Shown here in pieces: positions 50,554 through 60,455 of a stretch of DNA of 64,000 nt. Both the position numbers and the translations under genes were made by a program. The notes beneath the pieces were generated by a model, which saw nothing but the letters and a program-made list of their open reading frames with translations, made no database searches and was not told the origin of the DNA. The first letter of the stretch is position 1; every line of letters starts with the position of its first letter. Source of the DNA: Coriobacteriaceae bacterium AM100-PB1-1D-6A (GTDB lineage Bacteria; Actinomycetota; Coriobacteriia; Coriobacteriales; Coriobacteriaceae); contig JAQDNC010000002.1 in the NCBI GenBank assembly GCA_027660625.1, positions 186,001-250,000 of the forward strand, written 5' to 3'.

Positions 50554-52851
50554 TTAGCGGCGCTTGCGGGTGGCAGTTGCCTTGCGGACGGAGGTCTTCT
50601 TGGTCGGAGCCTTTTCCTCGGCCGGAGTGGCGGGGGAGACCGGAGTCTCCTTGGCAGGCTCGGGCTTAGCCTCTGCCTTCGGTGCGGCCTTGACCTCAGC
50701 GGCCTTCGGCGTCGGCTTGGCCTTTACCTCGGCCTTGGGCTCCTCTTTGGCAGCAGCGGGCTTAGTCTCTGCTTTGGGAGTTGCGGTCTTTGCCATGGTC
50801 TTCTTGGCTGTCGTCGTGCGCTTGCGCGAGGTGGTCTTGGCGGCAGGCTTGGCCTCGACGGTTGCCTCCGCCTTGGACTCGGCAGGCGTCTCCTCGACCT
50901 TGGCGGCCGGCTTTGCGGCAGCCTTCGTTGCAGTGGCCTTGGTAGCTGTAGCTTTCTTGGTGGCAGGGGTCTTGGTTGTGCTCTTGGACGCGGTCGTCTT
51001 CTTGGCGGCGGTCTTGGCCGGAGCCTTTGCCGCGGGCTTAACCTCGGCTGCAGCGGTCTCGGCCTTTACCTCGGGAACGACCTCGGCCTCGGCGGCCTTC
51101 TTGACAGCTGCGGTGGTGCGCTTGCGCGTGGTCGCTGCCTTGGCGGTAGTTGCCTTGGCAGTGGTGGTCTTGCTCGCAGCGGCCTTTGTTGTCGTGGCCT
51201 TTTTAGTCGTCGTCTTACGAGTCGTGGTCTTCTTTGCCGCAGGCTTCGCAGCCGGCTTCTCCTCAGCCTTGGGCTCCTCAGCAGCAGCGGGCGCCTCAAC
51301 AACCGACTCGGCCTTGGGCTCGGGCTCGGCCTCAACTTTCTCAGCCACAACCACAGGCTCGTCGACAACAGCCGCCGGCCGCTCAATCTCCGGATGCATA
51401 AAGAAGTACAGGTCCAGATACTTGTCAGCCGAGCGCGTCCAGCTAAAGTCCTGGCTCATGGCCTGCGTGACCAGCTGGTTCCAAGCGTCGCGGTTATCCC
51501 AGAACAGGCGCGCCGCGCGGAACACCGCGTCGCCCATCTCGTCGCCGTTAAAGTTGCTAAACGAGAAGCCCGTGCCCTCGCCGGTAAACTCGTTGTACGG
51601 CTGCACGGTGTCCTTCAGGCCGCCGGTCTCGCGCACGATGGGCAGGGTGCCATAGCGCATGGCGATAATCTGCGACAGGCCACAGGGCTCAAACTTCGAA
51701 GGCATCAGGAACATGTCGGCGGCGGCATACATGCGCTGCGACAGCGCCGGATCGAACTCGATGCGCGCGGCCATGGTGCCGGGGTACTTGTCCTGGAAGT
51801 AGCGCAGACCGTCCTCGTAGTCGCGGTCGCCGGTACCCAGCACGGCCACCTGCACGCCGCCGGCCAGGATGCGGTCGAGTGCGTACATGACCAGGTCCAT
51901 GCCCTTTTGGCGCGTCAGGCGCGTGACCATCACCATGAGCGGACGGTCGTCGCGAACCTCGAGCCCCAGCTCTTCCTGCAGCTTGGCCTTGCACACGGCC
52001 TTGCCGGAACGGTCCTCGACGGTGTAGTTGGCGGCAATGCGCTTGTCGGTCGCCGGGTCAAAGCCCGCCACGTCAATGCCGTTCAAAATGCCCTGCAGCG
52101 CATAGGAGCGCTCGCGCAGAACGCCGTCCAGGCCCTCGCCAAACTCGGGCGTCTGGATCTCGTTGGCATAGGTGGGGCTCACCGTGGTGATGGCATCGGC
52201 ATAGCGCAGCGCGCCCAGCATGTAGTTGATGCTGCAGGCATCGCAACGCAGCTGCGAGGCGGCCGCCGGAATATGCGCCACACCCAGAATGTCCTCCATC
52301 ACGGTGTCGCTGAACTGGCCCTGGAACGCCACGTTGTGGATCGAGAACACGGTCTTGACACGGTCGTACAGCGGCAGGCCCTGGTAGAACTCGCGCAAGA
52401 ACACGGGCGCCAGTGCCGTCTGCCAGTCATTGCAGTGGAGGATGTCACACTCAAAGCCGGCCGGCAGGTGCTGCAGGCTCTCGGTGATGGCCTTGGAGAA
52501 GAATGCAAAGCGCTCGCCGTCATCAAAGAAGCCGTACGGATAGTCGCGCGCAAAGTAACGCTCGTTGTCCACGAACATATAGGTGACGCCGTCGTGCTCG
52601 AGCTTCTCGAGTCCGCAGTACTCATTGCGCCAGCCCAGGCTCACGTAAAAGTCGGAGAAGTGCTCCATCTGCGCCTTGTACTCGTCCTTGATGGTGGCGT
52701 ACTTGGGCACCATGACGATGACCTCGGCGCCGGCGCGCACAAGCGCCGCAGGCAGCGAGCCCGCCACGTCGCCCAGGCCACCGGTCTTCACAAACGGTGC
52801 GCACTCGGCCGAGGCAAACACGATCTGCATCTTTTTGCTGGAATCTGCCAT
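50554..52851 (-). CDS. glgA: Glycogen synthase with a long Lys/Ala-rich C-terminal tail
   Basis: 765 residues from ATG 52851 (RBS GGGAGA); ATG 52863 is an alternative. The GT5 core is at about 1-487. The ADP-glucose loop is APFVKTGGLGDVAGSLPAAL. The GT5 C-terminal part is VTRLTRQKGMDLVMYAL, with PSKFEPCGLSQIIAMRYG. Residues ~488-765 are a low-complexity tail. It starts with a Glu/Ala/Pro part, then Lys/Thr/Ala repeats (KKTTTRKTTTKKATTTKA), and ends in RKATATRKRR. Normal GlgA stops near 480. It extends alpha-1,4-glucan from ADP-glucose. The tail resembles histone H1 and is unexpected in this family. Confidence 0.95.
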   Translation of the reverse strand: MADSSKKMQIVFASAECAPFVKTGGLGDVAGSLPAALVRAGAEVIVMVPKYATIKDEYKAQMEHFSDFYVSLGWRNEYCGLEKLEHDGVTYMFVDNERYFARDYPYGFFDDGERFAFFSKAITESLQHLPAGFECDILHCNDWQTALAPVFLREFYQGLPLYDRVKTVFSIHNVAFQGQFSDTVMEDILGVAHIPAAASQLRCDACSINYMLGALRYADAITTVSPTYANEIQTPEFGEGLDGVLRERSYALQGILNGIDVAGFDPATDKRIAANYTVEDRSGKAVCKAKLQEELGLEVRDDRPLMVMVTRLTRQKGMDLVMYALDRILAGGVQVAVLGTGDRDYEDGLRYFQDKYPGTMAARIEFDPALSQRMYAAADMFLMPSKFEPCGLSQIIAMRYGTLPIVRETGGLKDTVQPYNEFTGEGTGFSFSNFNGDEMGDAVFRAARLFWDNRDAWNQLVTQAMSQDFSWTRSADKYLDLYFFMHPEIERPAAVVDEPVVVAEKVEAEPEPKAESVVEAPAAAEEPKAEEKPAAKPAAKKTTTRKTTTKKATTTKAAASKTTTAKATTAKAATTRKRTTAAVKKAAEAEVVPEVKAETAAAEVKPAAKAPAKTAAKKTTASKSTTKTPATKKATATKATATKAAAKPAAKVEETPAESKAEATVEAKPAAKTTSRKRTTTAKKTMAKTATPKAETKPAAAKEEPKAEVKAKPTPKAAEVKAAPKAEAKPEPAKETPVSPATPAEEKAPTKKTSVRKATATRKRR

Positions 52852-52941
52852 ATTGTCTCCCATGTTGCAATTCGAGAATAGCCGCCTGGCACAAACCGGG
52901 CGGCTATTCTACATGTTACGAGCGATGTTGAGGTGCCAACG

Positions 52942-54069
52942 TTAACGTACGATGGTGGTGTCGCAAGTTAACGGAGCCTTGCCCAGCACCAGGATGTTCT
53001 CGGGCGTGCCGCGAAGCTCGGTGTTGGTGGGAACCACGTTGTTTTTGTCCAGAATGGCGTTCTCAACGCGGGCGCCGCTCTTGATGATGCAGCTCTGGTT
53101 GATGATCGAATTGGTGACCGAAGCGCCTTCCTCGACCACAACGCCGCGCGACAGGATCGAGTTGCGCACGGTGCCCTTGATGATGCAGCCGGCCGAGATG
53201 ATCGAGTTGCACGCGTGGCTGCCGGTCGCATAGCGCGAAGGCGGCACGTCGTGAGCCTTGGTCAGGATCGGGCGCTCGGGGTCAAAGAGCTGGTCGGCCA
53301 CGGTCTGGTCGAGCAGGTCCATGCTACGGCGATACAGCGACTTCTCGCTAAACACGCCCACGACCTCGCCCTTGTACTCGTAGCTGCACACGTCGATGTT
53401 GCCAAAGTCGCCCTGGAGTGCCTCGAGCAGGTCCAGATAGTCGGCGGCCTGGTAGTGGTCGATGATCTCGAGGAGCGTCTCGCGGTTGACGATGCAGCAG
53501 TCCATGGAGGCGTTGTCGCCGTACGCGACGCCGGCGCTCACGCCCGTCAGGCGGCCGTTCTCGTTAATCTCGAGTTTGGTCTCGTCCTCGACATTGCGCG
53601 TGGCCTTGCAGTACACCACGGTCATCTGGGCACCGGAGTTCTCGTGCGCTTCGATGATGGTGTTGAGGTCCATGTTAAAGATGATGTTGGTGCCCATCAT
53701 CACGACATAGGGATTCTCCGAGCGCTGGAACAGCGTCTTGTTGGAGATGATGTCGCGCAGCAGGAAGCGCATGCCGCCCTTGGTGGTGCCATACGCGTTG
53801 CCGGGCACCATGAACAGGCCGCCCTTCTTGCGGTCCAGGCCCCAGTCCTTACCCGAGCCCACATGGTCGATCAGCGAGCGGTAGTTACCCGGCATGACGA
53901 CGCCGACGGTCTTAATGCCGGCATTCATCATGTTGGACAGCGGGAAGTCGATCAGGCGGTAGCGGCCCAAAAACGGAACGGACGCGATGGGGCGGTCCTT
54001 GAGCAGGACGCTGCCGTAGGTCGAAGAGTAGTTAGCGGTGATATAACCGATGGCCTTGCGATTGATCAT
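52942..54069 (-). CDS. glgD: Glucose-1-phosphate adenylyltransferase regulatory subunit GlgD
   Basis: 375 residues from ATG 54069. It has a nucleotidyltransferase-like N-terminus lacking the full GGxGxRL catalytic loop (ITANYSSTYGSVLLKDRP), typical of GlgD. The C-terminal left-handed beta-helix repeats include GCIIKGTVRNSILSRGVVVE. It heterotetramerises with GlgC. The start lies 4 bases after the glgC stop. Confidence 0.93.
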   Translation of the reverse strand: MINRKAIGYITANYSSTYGSVLLKDRPIASVPFLGRYRLIDFPLSNMMNAGIKTVGVVMPGNYRSLIDHVGSGKDWGLDRKKGGLFMVPGNAYGTTKGGMRFLLRDIISNKTLFQRSENPYVVMMGTNIIFNMDLNTIIEAHENSGAQMTVVYCKATRNVEDETKLEINENGRLTGVSAGVAYGDNASMDCCIVNRETLLEIIDHYQAADYLDLLEALQGDFGNIDVCSYEYKGEVVGVFSEKSLYRRSMDLLDQTVADQLFDPERPILTKAHDVPPSRYATGSHACNSIISAGCIIKGTVRNSILSRGVVVEEGASVTNSIINQSCIIKSGARVENAILDKNNVVPTNTELRGTPENILVLGKAPLTCDTTIVR

Positions 54070-54073
54070 CGGA

Positions 54074-55222
54074 TCATTCCCCCTTCCCGATAACGACGTC
54101 ATTTCCAACGACGGCCGTATCCTTGGTGGTATCGACAGAGCCGAGCTTCACGCCCTCTTCGACCGTGGAGTTCTCGCCCAAAATAGCGCGGCAGATGTGC
54201 GCGCCGCTCTTAACGTGCGCACCCGGCAGCAGCACGGAGTCCTCGACCACGGCGCGCTCCTCGATGATGACATCGGTCGAAAGGATCGAGTGGCGAGCGG
54301 TGCCGTAGATCTTGCAGCCGTTGGAGACTAGGCAGTCGTCCAGACGGCCGTCCGGGCCAATGTAGTGCGGCGGACGCGTGGTGATGTTGGACATAATGGG
54401 GAAGTTCTTGTCAAACAGATCGAACTCGGGGTTGTTGCCCAGCAGGTCCATCGAGGTCTCGTGGAAGCTGGCGATAGTGCCGACGTCCTTCCAAAAGCCG
54501 TGGAACTCGTAGCTGTACAGGCGCTTGTTCTCGCCGAGCAGCTTGGGGATGATGTCCTTGCCAAAGTCGTGGCTCGAGCGCTGGTCCTGAGCGTCCTCCT
54601 CGAGCGCCTCGATCAGCACGTCGGCTGAGAAGATGTAGATGCCCATGGACGCAAGGTTCGAATCGGGTTTCTCGGGCTTCTCGGTGAACTTGGTGATGCG
54701 GCCGTCCTCGGGGTCGGTGGTCAGGATGCCAAAGCGGCTGGCCTCCTCCCACGGCACGGGCATAACGCTCACCGTGAGGTCGGCGTTGTTCTCAATGTGC
54801 GTCTTGAGCATCTTGCGGTAGTCCATGCGATACAGGTGATCGCCCGAAAGAATCAGAACGTACTTGGGGTCGTTCGCCTTGATGTAGTCGAGGTTCTGCG
54901 TAATGGCGTCGGCCGTGCCCGCATACCAGGCGCCGCCGGTCTGCGTCTCGTACGGCGGCAGGATCGACACGCCGCCGTCGCGGCTGTCCAGATCCCACGC
55001 CTCGCCGGAGCCCACGTAGGCATGCAGCAGGTAGGGACGGTACTGCGTCAGAACGCCCACCGTGTCGATGCCCGAGTTGGAGCAGTTGGACAGCGAAAAG
55101 TCGATAATGCGGAACTTGCCACCAAAGCTAACCGCCGGCTTGGCGATCTTTTGGGTGAGTGCCCCCAATCGGCTGCCCTGTCCTCCTGCGAGGAGCATCG
55201 CGATGCATTCTTTCTTACTCAT
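54074..55222 (-). CDS. glgC: Glucose-1-phosphate adenylyltransferase catalytic subunit
   Basis: 382 residues. The catalytic loop is [15 protein letters not shown]. Substrate motifs are [28 protein letters not shown] and [15 protein letters not shown]. The C-terminal beta-helix is present. It makes ADP-glucose for glgA. RBS AAGGAG is upstream. Confidence 0.96.
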   Translation of the reverse strand: MSKKECIAMLLAGGQGSRLGALTQKIAKPAVSFGGKFRIIDFSLSNCSNSGIDTVGVLTQYRPYLLHAYVGSGEAWDLDSRDGGVSILPPYETQTGGAWYAGTADAITQNLDYIKANDPKYVLILSGDHLYRMDYRKMLKTHIENNADLTVSVMPVPWEEASRFGILTTDPEDGRITKFTEKPEKPDSNLASMGIYIFSADVLIEALEEDAQDQRSSHDFGKDIIPKLLGENKRLYSYEFHGFWKDVGTIASFHETSMDLLGNNPEFDLFDKNFPIMSNITTRPPHYIGPDGRLDDCLVSNGCKIYGTARHSILSTDVIIEERAVVEDSVLLPGAHVKSGAHICRAILGENSTVEEGVKLGSVDTTKDTAVVGNDVVIGKGE

Positions 55223-55326
55223 CGATTTCTCCTTCTGTCATCGATGTTTCTAACCCATTAGCGACGGGCGCGGCACACTGTCACGCCCGTCGAGTAATGC
55301 CGTGCGGCAAAGGGAGCTCGCGCGCT

Positions 55327-57753
55327 TTACGCGTGCCAGATCTCGTCGCGGTACTCGCGAATGGTGCGGTCGCTCGAGAACCAGCCCGAGGAGGCGGTGT
55401 TGAGCAGGGCCTTGCGGTTCCAGGTCTCCTGGTCGCCGTAGCTGTTCGTGAGCTTCTCCCATGCATCAACGTAGCTGCGGAAGTCAGCCATGACCAGGTC
55501 GGGGTCGTTGTTGTTCATGAGCTCGTTGTAGATGCTCTCGAAGTTGCCCGAAAGACCCGCAAACGTGTTGTCCTTGAGCTCGTCCATCACGCGGCCCAGA
55601 CGCTCGCGATCGTTGTTGAGGGTGTCCCACGCAAAGTAGCTATTCGACGCCCAGAGCTGCTCGACCTCGGGAGCGGTCAGGCCAAAGATGGCCTCGTTCT
55701 CGCGGCCGGCCAGGTCGGCGATCTCGATGTTGGCGCCGTCGAGGGTGCCCAGCGTAATGGCGCCGTTCATCATGAGCTTCATGTTGGACGTGCCCGAGGC
55801 CTCCTTGCCGGCCGTGGAGATCTGCTCCGAGATCTCGGCGGCGGGGTAGATGAGCTGGGCGTTGCTCACGCGGAAATTGGGGATAAAGCAGACCTTCATG
55901 ACCTCGTTGACGCGGGCATCGTTGTTGATGACGTCGGCAACGGAGTTAATGAGGCGGATGGTCTCCTTGGCAAAGGTGTAGCTCGAGGCAGCCTTGCCAC
56001 TAAAGATGAAGGTCGTCGGCGTCACGTGGAAGTTGGGATCGGCGATGCGACGGTTGTAGATGTCCATTACCTTCATGATATTCATGAGCTGGCGCTTGTA
56101 GGCATGGAAGCGCTTAACCTGAACATCGAAGACGGTGTTGGGGTCGATGACCAGACCGGTCTCGGCCTTGACGTAGGCGGCCAGACGCTCCTTGTTGGCG
56201 CGCTTGGAGGCACCAACGGCCTTCAGGAACTCGGTGTCGTTCTGGAACTCTTTGAGCTTCTCCAGCTCAAAGGCGTCCTTGAGCCAGCCATCGCCAATGG
56301 CCTCGGTCACGAGCTTGGCATAGGTGGGGTTGGCCTCGGCAAAGAAGCGACGGTGCGAGATGCCGTTGGTCTTGTTGTTAAACTTCTCGGGCGTCAAGGC
56401 ATAGAAGTCCTTGAGCACGATGTTCTTGATGATGTCGGAGTGGATCTTGGCCACGCCGTTAACGCTGTGGCTGCAGATCACGGACAGGTTGGCCATGCGA
56501 ATCTCGCCGTCCCACAGGATGGCGGTCTGGCGCAGACGCTCCTGCCAGCCCTCCTGCGAGGTGTCGAACGACTCGTGCCAACGACGGCTGATCTCGTCGA
56601 TGATCTGGTACACGCGGGGGAGGAGCTTGGAGAACGTGCCGATGGGCCACTTCTCCAAGGCCTCGGGCAGGATGGTGTGGTTGGTGTAGCTCACGACCTG
56701 CGTCACGATGTTCCAGGCGTCGTCCCACTCGAGCTTCTTCTCGTCGATGAGGATACGCATGAGCTCGGGGCCGCACATGGCAGGGTGCGTGTCGTTGGTG
56801 TGGATGGCCACAAACTGCGGCAGCAGCTCCCAGTTCTCGCCGTGCTCCTTCTCAAAGGTGTCGAGCAGGCTGTAGATGCCGGCCGAGACAAACAGGTACT
56901 CCTGCTTCAGGCGCAGCAGACGGCCGTGCTCGCCGGCGTCGTTGGGGTAGAGGATGGCGCTAATGGCTTCGGCCTCGGCGCGCTCGGCATCGGCCAGGGC
57001 GTAGTCGCCGCGGTTGAAGGCCTCCAGATCGAAGTGCTCCACGACCGGCTCGGCAGCCCAGACGCGCAGCTTGTTGACGGTCTCGCCGGCATAGCCCACC
57101 ACGGGGATGTCATAAGGAACGGCCAGGATGTCCTGCGTGTCCACCGTGCGGTAGAACGTGCGGCCGTTCTCCTCAAAGCCCTCAACATGGCCACCAAACT
57201 TAATGGTCACGGCCTTGTCCTGACGGCGGACCTCCCAGGGATAGCCATGGGTGAGCCACTCGTCGGTGGTCTCGACCTGGCTGCCGTTGACGATCTCCTG
57301 CTTAAACAGACCGTAGCGGTAGCGCATGCCGTTGCCGTATCCGGCAATGCCCTCGGCTGCCATGGAATCCAGGAAGCAAGCGGCCAGGCGGCCCAGGCCA
57401 CCGTTGCCCAGAGCCGGATCGGGCTCCTGGTTCTCGATGACGGACAGGTCGAAGCCCATGTCGTCGAGCGCCTCGGCGACCATATCGCGCACGCCAAAGT
57501 TGAGCAGGTAGTTGTCGAGCAGGCGGCCGATCAAAAACTCGATCGAGAAGTAGTACACGCGCTTTTTGCCCTCGGCGGTAACGCGGGCGTCGCTCTTGGT
57601 GGCAACGGTGCGCGCCTTCTCGGCCACGAGCTTGGCCAGGGCGTTGAAGCGGTCCAGGTCGCTCGCGGCCTCGACGCTCTTGCCGCTGATGCTCATGACG
57701 GCATCGCGATAGAGCTCGGTAAACTCCTGCTTGTTGTCGAAGATCTTATTCAT
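55327..57753 (-). CDS. glgP: Glycogen phosphorylase
   Basis: 808 residues. The PLP-binding Lys region is EASGTSNMKLMMNGAITLGT. The active-site Gly loop is LGNGGLGRLAACFLDSMA. Other family blocks are HTNDTHPAMCGPELMRIL and FSGKAASSY. It releases glucose-1-phosphate from glycogen. RBS GGAAAGGAAC is present. It is placed between glgB and glgC in the operon. Confidence 0.97.
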   Translation of the reverse strand: MNKIFDNKQEFTELYRDAVMSISGKSVEAASDLDRFNALAKLVAEKARTVATKSDARVTAEGKKRVYYFSIEFLIGRLLDNYLLNFGVRDMVAEALDDMGFDLSVIENQEPDPALGNGGLGRLAACFLDSMAAEGIAGYGNGMRYRYGLFKQEIVNGSQVETTDEWLTHGYPWEVRRQDKAVTIKFGGHVEGFEENGRTFYRTVDTQDILAVPYDIPVVGYAGETVNKLRVWAAEPVVEHFDLEAFNRGDYALADAERAEAEAISAILYPNDAGEHGRLLRLKQEYLFVSAGIYSLLDTFEKEHGENWELLPQFVAIHTNDTHPAMCGPELMRILIDEKKLEWDDAWNIVTQVVSYTNHTILPEALEKWPIGTFSKLLPRVYQIIDEISRRWHESFDTSQEGWQERLRQTAILWDGEIRMANLSVICSHSVNGVAKIHSDIIKNIVLKDFYALTPEKFNNKTNGISHRRFFAEANPTYAKLVTEAIGDGWLKDAFELEKLKEFQNDTEFLKAVGASKRANKERLAAYVKAETGLVIDPNTVFDVQVKRFHAYKRQLMNIMKVMDIYNRRIADPNFHVTPTTFIFSGKAASSYTFAKETIRLINSVADVINNDARVNEVMKVCFIPNFRVSNAQLIYPAAEISEQISTAGKEASGTSNMKLMMNGAITLGTLDGANIEIADLAGRENEAIFGLTAPEVEQLWASNSYFAWDTLNNDRERLGRVMDELKDNTFAGLSGNFESIYNELMNNNDPDLVMADFRSYVDAWEKLTNSYGDQETWNRKALLNTASSGWFSSDRTIREYRDEIWHA

Positions 57754-57847
57754 ACGTTCCTTTCCCCCGGGGATGTTTCTCCCGGAACGGTTATGACTTG
57801 TATCCTACGCCTCGTCGGGGCGGGTAATTACAGCTGTAACGGTTTTG

Positions 57848-60121
57848 TTACGCATCCTTGGCAGACGGCTTAACAGAAGCAGACTTGGCCTTGGTAGCGG
57901 CCTTTTTGGCAGCCGGTTTCTTGGCTGCGGCCTTAGCAGCGGGCTTTGCGGCAGCCTTGGCCTTGGCCTTGGTCGTCGTAGCCTTGGCCTTAGCCGGAGC
58001 CTTCTTAGCAGCCGCAGGCTTGGGCTTCACCGAAGACATACGCTTTTTGGGCGCAGCCTTGGGCTCCTCGACCACGGGCGGTTTGTAGCTGCTGGGACCG
58101 CGGCGCTTAAGCACCACGCCTGCCAGACCGGGCACCTTAATCTCAATGGAGTCCATCTGCCCGTTCCAGGGATAGGGCTCGCTCGAGCAGGCGTAGGGCT
58201 CTTCGCCGGCATAGCCGCTGCCGCCAAACTCGGGACGATCGGAGTCGAAGATGACCTCCCAGTCACCCTCGCGCGGCACGCCCACGCGGAAGCTCTCGTA
58301 GCTTGCCGGGTCAAAGTTGATCAAGATCACCAGGTCGTCATCGACGTCCTCGCCCTGGCGCACAAAGCTCACGATGGACTGCTTGGAGTTGTCCGCGTCG
58401 ATCCAGGTAAAGCCGTCATCGGTGTAGCCGCGCTCGTACAGGGCGGGCTCGGCGGTGTACAGGTGGTTGAGTGCCTTGATGAACGCCTGATGATGACGGT
58501 GAGTCTCGTACTCCTCGGTCAGGAACCACTGGATGGACTCGTAGTAGCGCCACTCAATAAACTGGCCGATCTCGTTGCCCATAAAGTTGAGCTTGGCGCC
58601 GGGGTGCGTCATCTGGTAGAAAGCCAGCGTGCGCAGGCCGGCAAACTGGCGCCACCAGTCGCCCGGCATGCGGCCGATGAGCGAGCACTTGCCGTGGACG
58701 ACCTCGTCGTGGCTCAGCGGGCAAATAAAGTTCTCGGTAAAGGCGTACATGATGGAGAACGTGAGCAGCCCGTGGTTGCCGGGGCGCCACGGAAAATCGG
58801 TCTGCATGTAGTGCAGAGTGTCGTTCATCCAGCCCATGTCCCACTTGTAGTGGAAGCCCAGGCCGCCGTCCTGCGGCGGGTAGGTCACGAGCGGCCACGC
58901 GGTGGACTCCTCGGCCATCATCATCACGTCAGGGTAGTGGGCCTCCACGGCGCAGTTGACCTGGCGGATAAACGCGCTGGCGTCCAGGTCCTCCTCGGTA
59001 CCGTACTTGTTGAACTTCTTTTGGCCCGGATCGTCGATGCCAAAATTGAGGTACAGCATGCTGGACACGCCGTCCATACGGATGCCGTCAACGTGGAAGT
59101 TCTCGAGCCAGTACAGCACGTTGGAGACCAGGAAGGAGCGGACCTCGCCGCGGGCAAAATCGAACTTGTGCGTGCCCCAATTGGGGTGAATCTCGTGCTC
59201 AAACAGCATGTGGCCGTTAAAGGTGGCAAGGCCGTGGGAGTCGGCGCAAAAACCGCCGGGCACCCAGTCCATGATCACGCCGATGCCTGCCTCGTGGCAC
59301 GCATCGATAAAGTGCATGAGCTGCTGCGGGTCGCCATAGCGGGACGTAGCGGCATAGTAGCCGGTCGTCTGGTAGCCCCAGGAGCCATCGAAGGGATGCT
59401 CCATAAGCGGCATGACCTCAATGTGGGTGTAGCCCATGTCGCGCACGTAGTCCACGAGCTCCACCGACAGGTCGTCGTAGGTGTAGAACTCGCCACGCTG
59501 CGCGGGGAAGGGATCCATGGGACCGGGGTAGTTGCCGTACTCGTCCGGCTCGCCCTGCGGCGCATCGCCGTGGCGCTTCCACGAGCCAATATGCACCTCG
59601 TAGATGTTGAGCGGCTGCGACATGTGGTTATGGCTGGCGCGGCGCTTGAGCCATGCGGCGTCGTTCCACTTGTAGCCATCGAGGGTCCACAGCACGCTCG
59701 CCGTTCCCGGAGGGCACTCGGCCTTAAAGGCGTACGGATCGGCTTTGTAGAGCTTTTCGCCCTCGTTGGTCTCGATAAGGTATTTATAGAGCTGGCCCTG
59801 TTCGGCGCCAGGAATAAAGCCTTCCCAAATAGCGCTCGTATGCACGGGAACCAGAGGGTTGGCTTCCTCATCCCAGTCGTTAAATTCGCCAATGACATGC
59901 ACGCTCTTTACATCGGGCGCCCAAACGCAAAAGCGCCAGCCGCGCGTACGGTTCTGCGTGTCGGGGTGCGCGCCCATCTTTTCCCAGCTGCGCTCCCACG
60001 TACCGATGCCAAACAGGTAGACATCGTCTTTGGTAAGCTCCGGCGCGTGCGGGGCGGCTTTACGGGTAGCAGGCTTTTTGGTTGCTGGCTTTAGCTTTGT
60101 ATCGCTCACGTTTGATCCCAT
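57848..60121 (-). CDS. glgB: 1,4-alpha-glucan branching enzyme with a Lys/Ala-rich C-terminal tail
   Basis: About 757 residues. Start 60121 is tentative; ATG 60124 and a downstream GTG are alternatives, and no RBS decides. A short basic leader (LKPATKKPATRKAAPHAP) precedes a CBM48-like domain. The GH13 barrel motifs are DWVPGGFC, DGIRMDGVSSMLYLNFG, MAEESTAWP and FICPLSHDEVVHGK. The beta-sandwich end is near residue 675. Residues ~676-757 are a very basic Ala/Lys tail (KKAPAKAKATTTKAKAK). It introduces alpha-1,6 branches. Confidence 0.95.
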   Translation of the reverse strand: MGSNVSDTKLKPATKKPATRKAAPHAPELTKDDVYLFGIGTWERSWEKMGAHPDTQNRTRGWRFCVWAPDVKSVHVIGEFNDWDEEANPLVPVHTSAIWEGFIPGAEQGQLYKYLIETNEGEKLYKADPYAFKAECPPGTASVLWTLDGYKWNDAAWLKRRASHNHMSQPLNIYEVHIGSWKRHGDAPQGEPDEYGNYPGPMDPFPAQRGEFYTYDDLSVELVDYVRDMGYTHIEVMPLMEHPFDGSWGYQTTGYYAATSRYGDPQQLMHFIDACHEAGIGVIMDWVPGGFCADSHGLATFNGHMLFEHEIHPNWGTHKFDFARGEVRSFLVSNVLYWLENFHVDGIRMDGVSSMLYLNFGIDDPGQKKFNKYGTEEDLDASAFIRQVNCAVEAHYPDVMMMAEESTAWPLVTYPPQDGGLGFHYKWDMGWMNDTLHYMQTDFPWRPGNHGLLTFSIMYAFTENFICPLSHDEVVHGKCSLIGRMPGDWWRQFAGLRTLAFYQMTHPGAKLNFMGNEIGQFIEWRYYESIQWFLTEEYETHRHHQAFIKALNHLYTAEPALYERGYTDDGFTWIDADNSKQSIVSFVRQGEDVDDDLVILINFDPASYESFRVGVPREGDWEVIFDSDRPEFGGSGYAGEEPYACSSEPYPWNGQMDSIEIKVPGLAGVVLKRRGPSSYKPPVVEEPKAAPKKRMSSVKPKPAAAKKAPAKAKATTTKAKAKAAAKPAAKAAAKKPAAKKAATKAKSASVKPSAKDA

Positions 60122-60346
60122 CATGACGCGGCAGCGTGTTGCCTTGGTGACTAGATGCGAAAGGTCCAAGGCTGCACGAATCGAAGGGACGGCGATAGTT
60201 CTATGATTCGTTCCACCTCGCGTGCTCGGTGGAACTTTCGACAGAAACTACGATAACACCTGTACGTTAGTTTTATGAACGAAAGAAGATTTGCGGTGGC
60301 GTTTAATCGGTAAGCGCCATGTTTATACCACTTGCAGAATTGCGAT

Positions 60347-60418
60347 GGTAAAACTCTTGACAGTTTTACCAATTAGGGTTTCTAGATAGTTGGGTTGACG
60401 TTTGGTAAAACGTTTTTA
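60347..60418. promoter_or_regulatory. Two LacI/MalR-like operator candidates between glgB and the HAD gene
   Basis: GGTAAAAC-N8-GTTTTACC lies at 60347-60370, with TTGACA in its spacer. GGTAAAACGTTTTTA lies at 60404-60418. The region separates the divergent glg operon and HAD gene. A minus-strand TATAAA box near 60320 could be the glg -10. Confidence 0.5.
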
Positions 60419-60455
60419 GCAGGTTGTTTACCCTTTGACATCGAAAGGCTCGTTT

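Noticed and set aside
55159..57873. 904-codon open frame antisense to glgP
   Set aside because: Same cause. The minus strand encodes a complete glycogen phosphorylase with all motifs.
57845..60094. 749-codon open frame antisense to glgB
   Set aside because: The start of its translation is a Gly/Leu/Arg-rich mirror of the Lys/Ala tail. No family features were seen.
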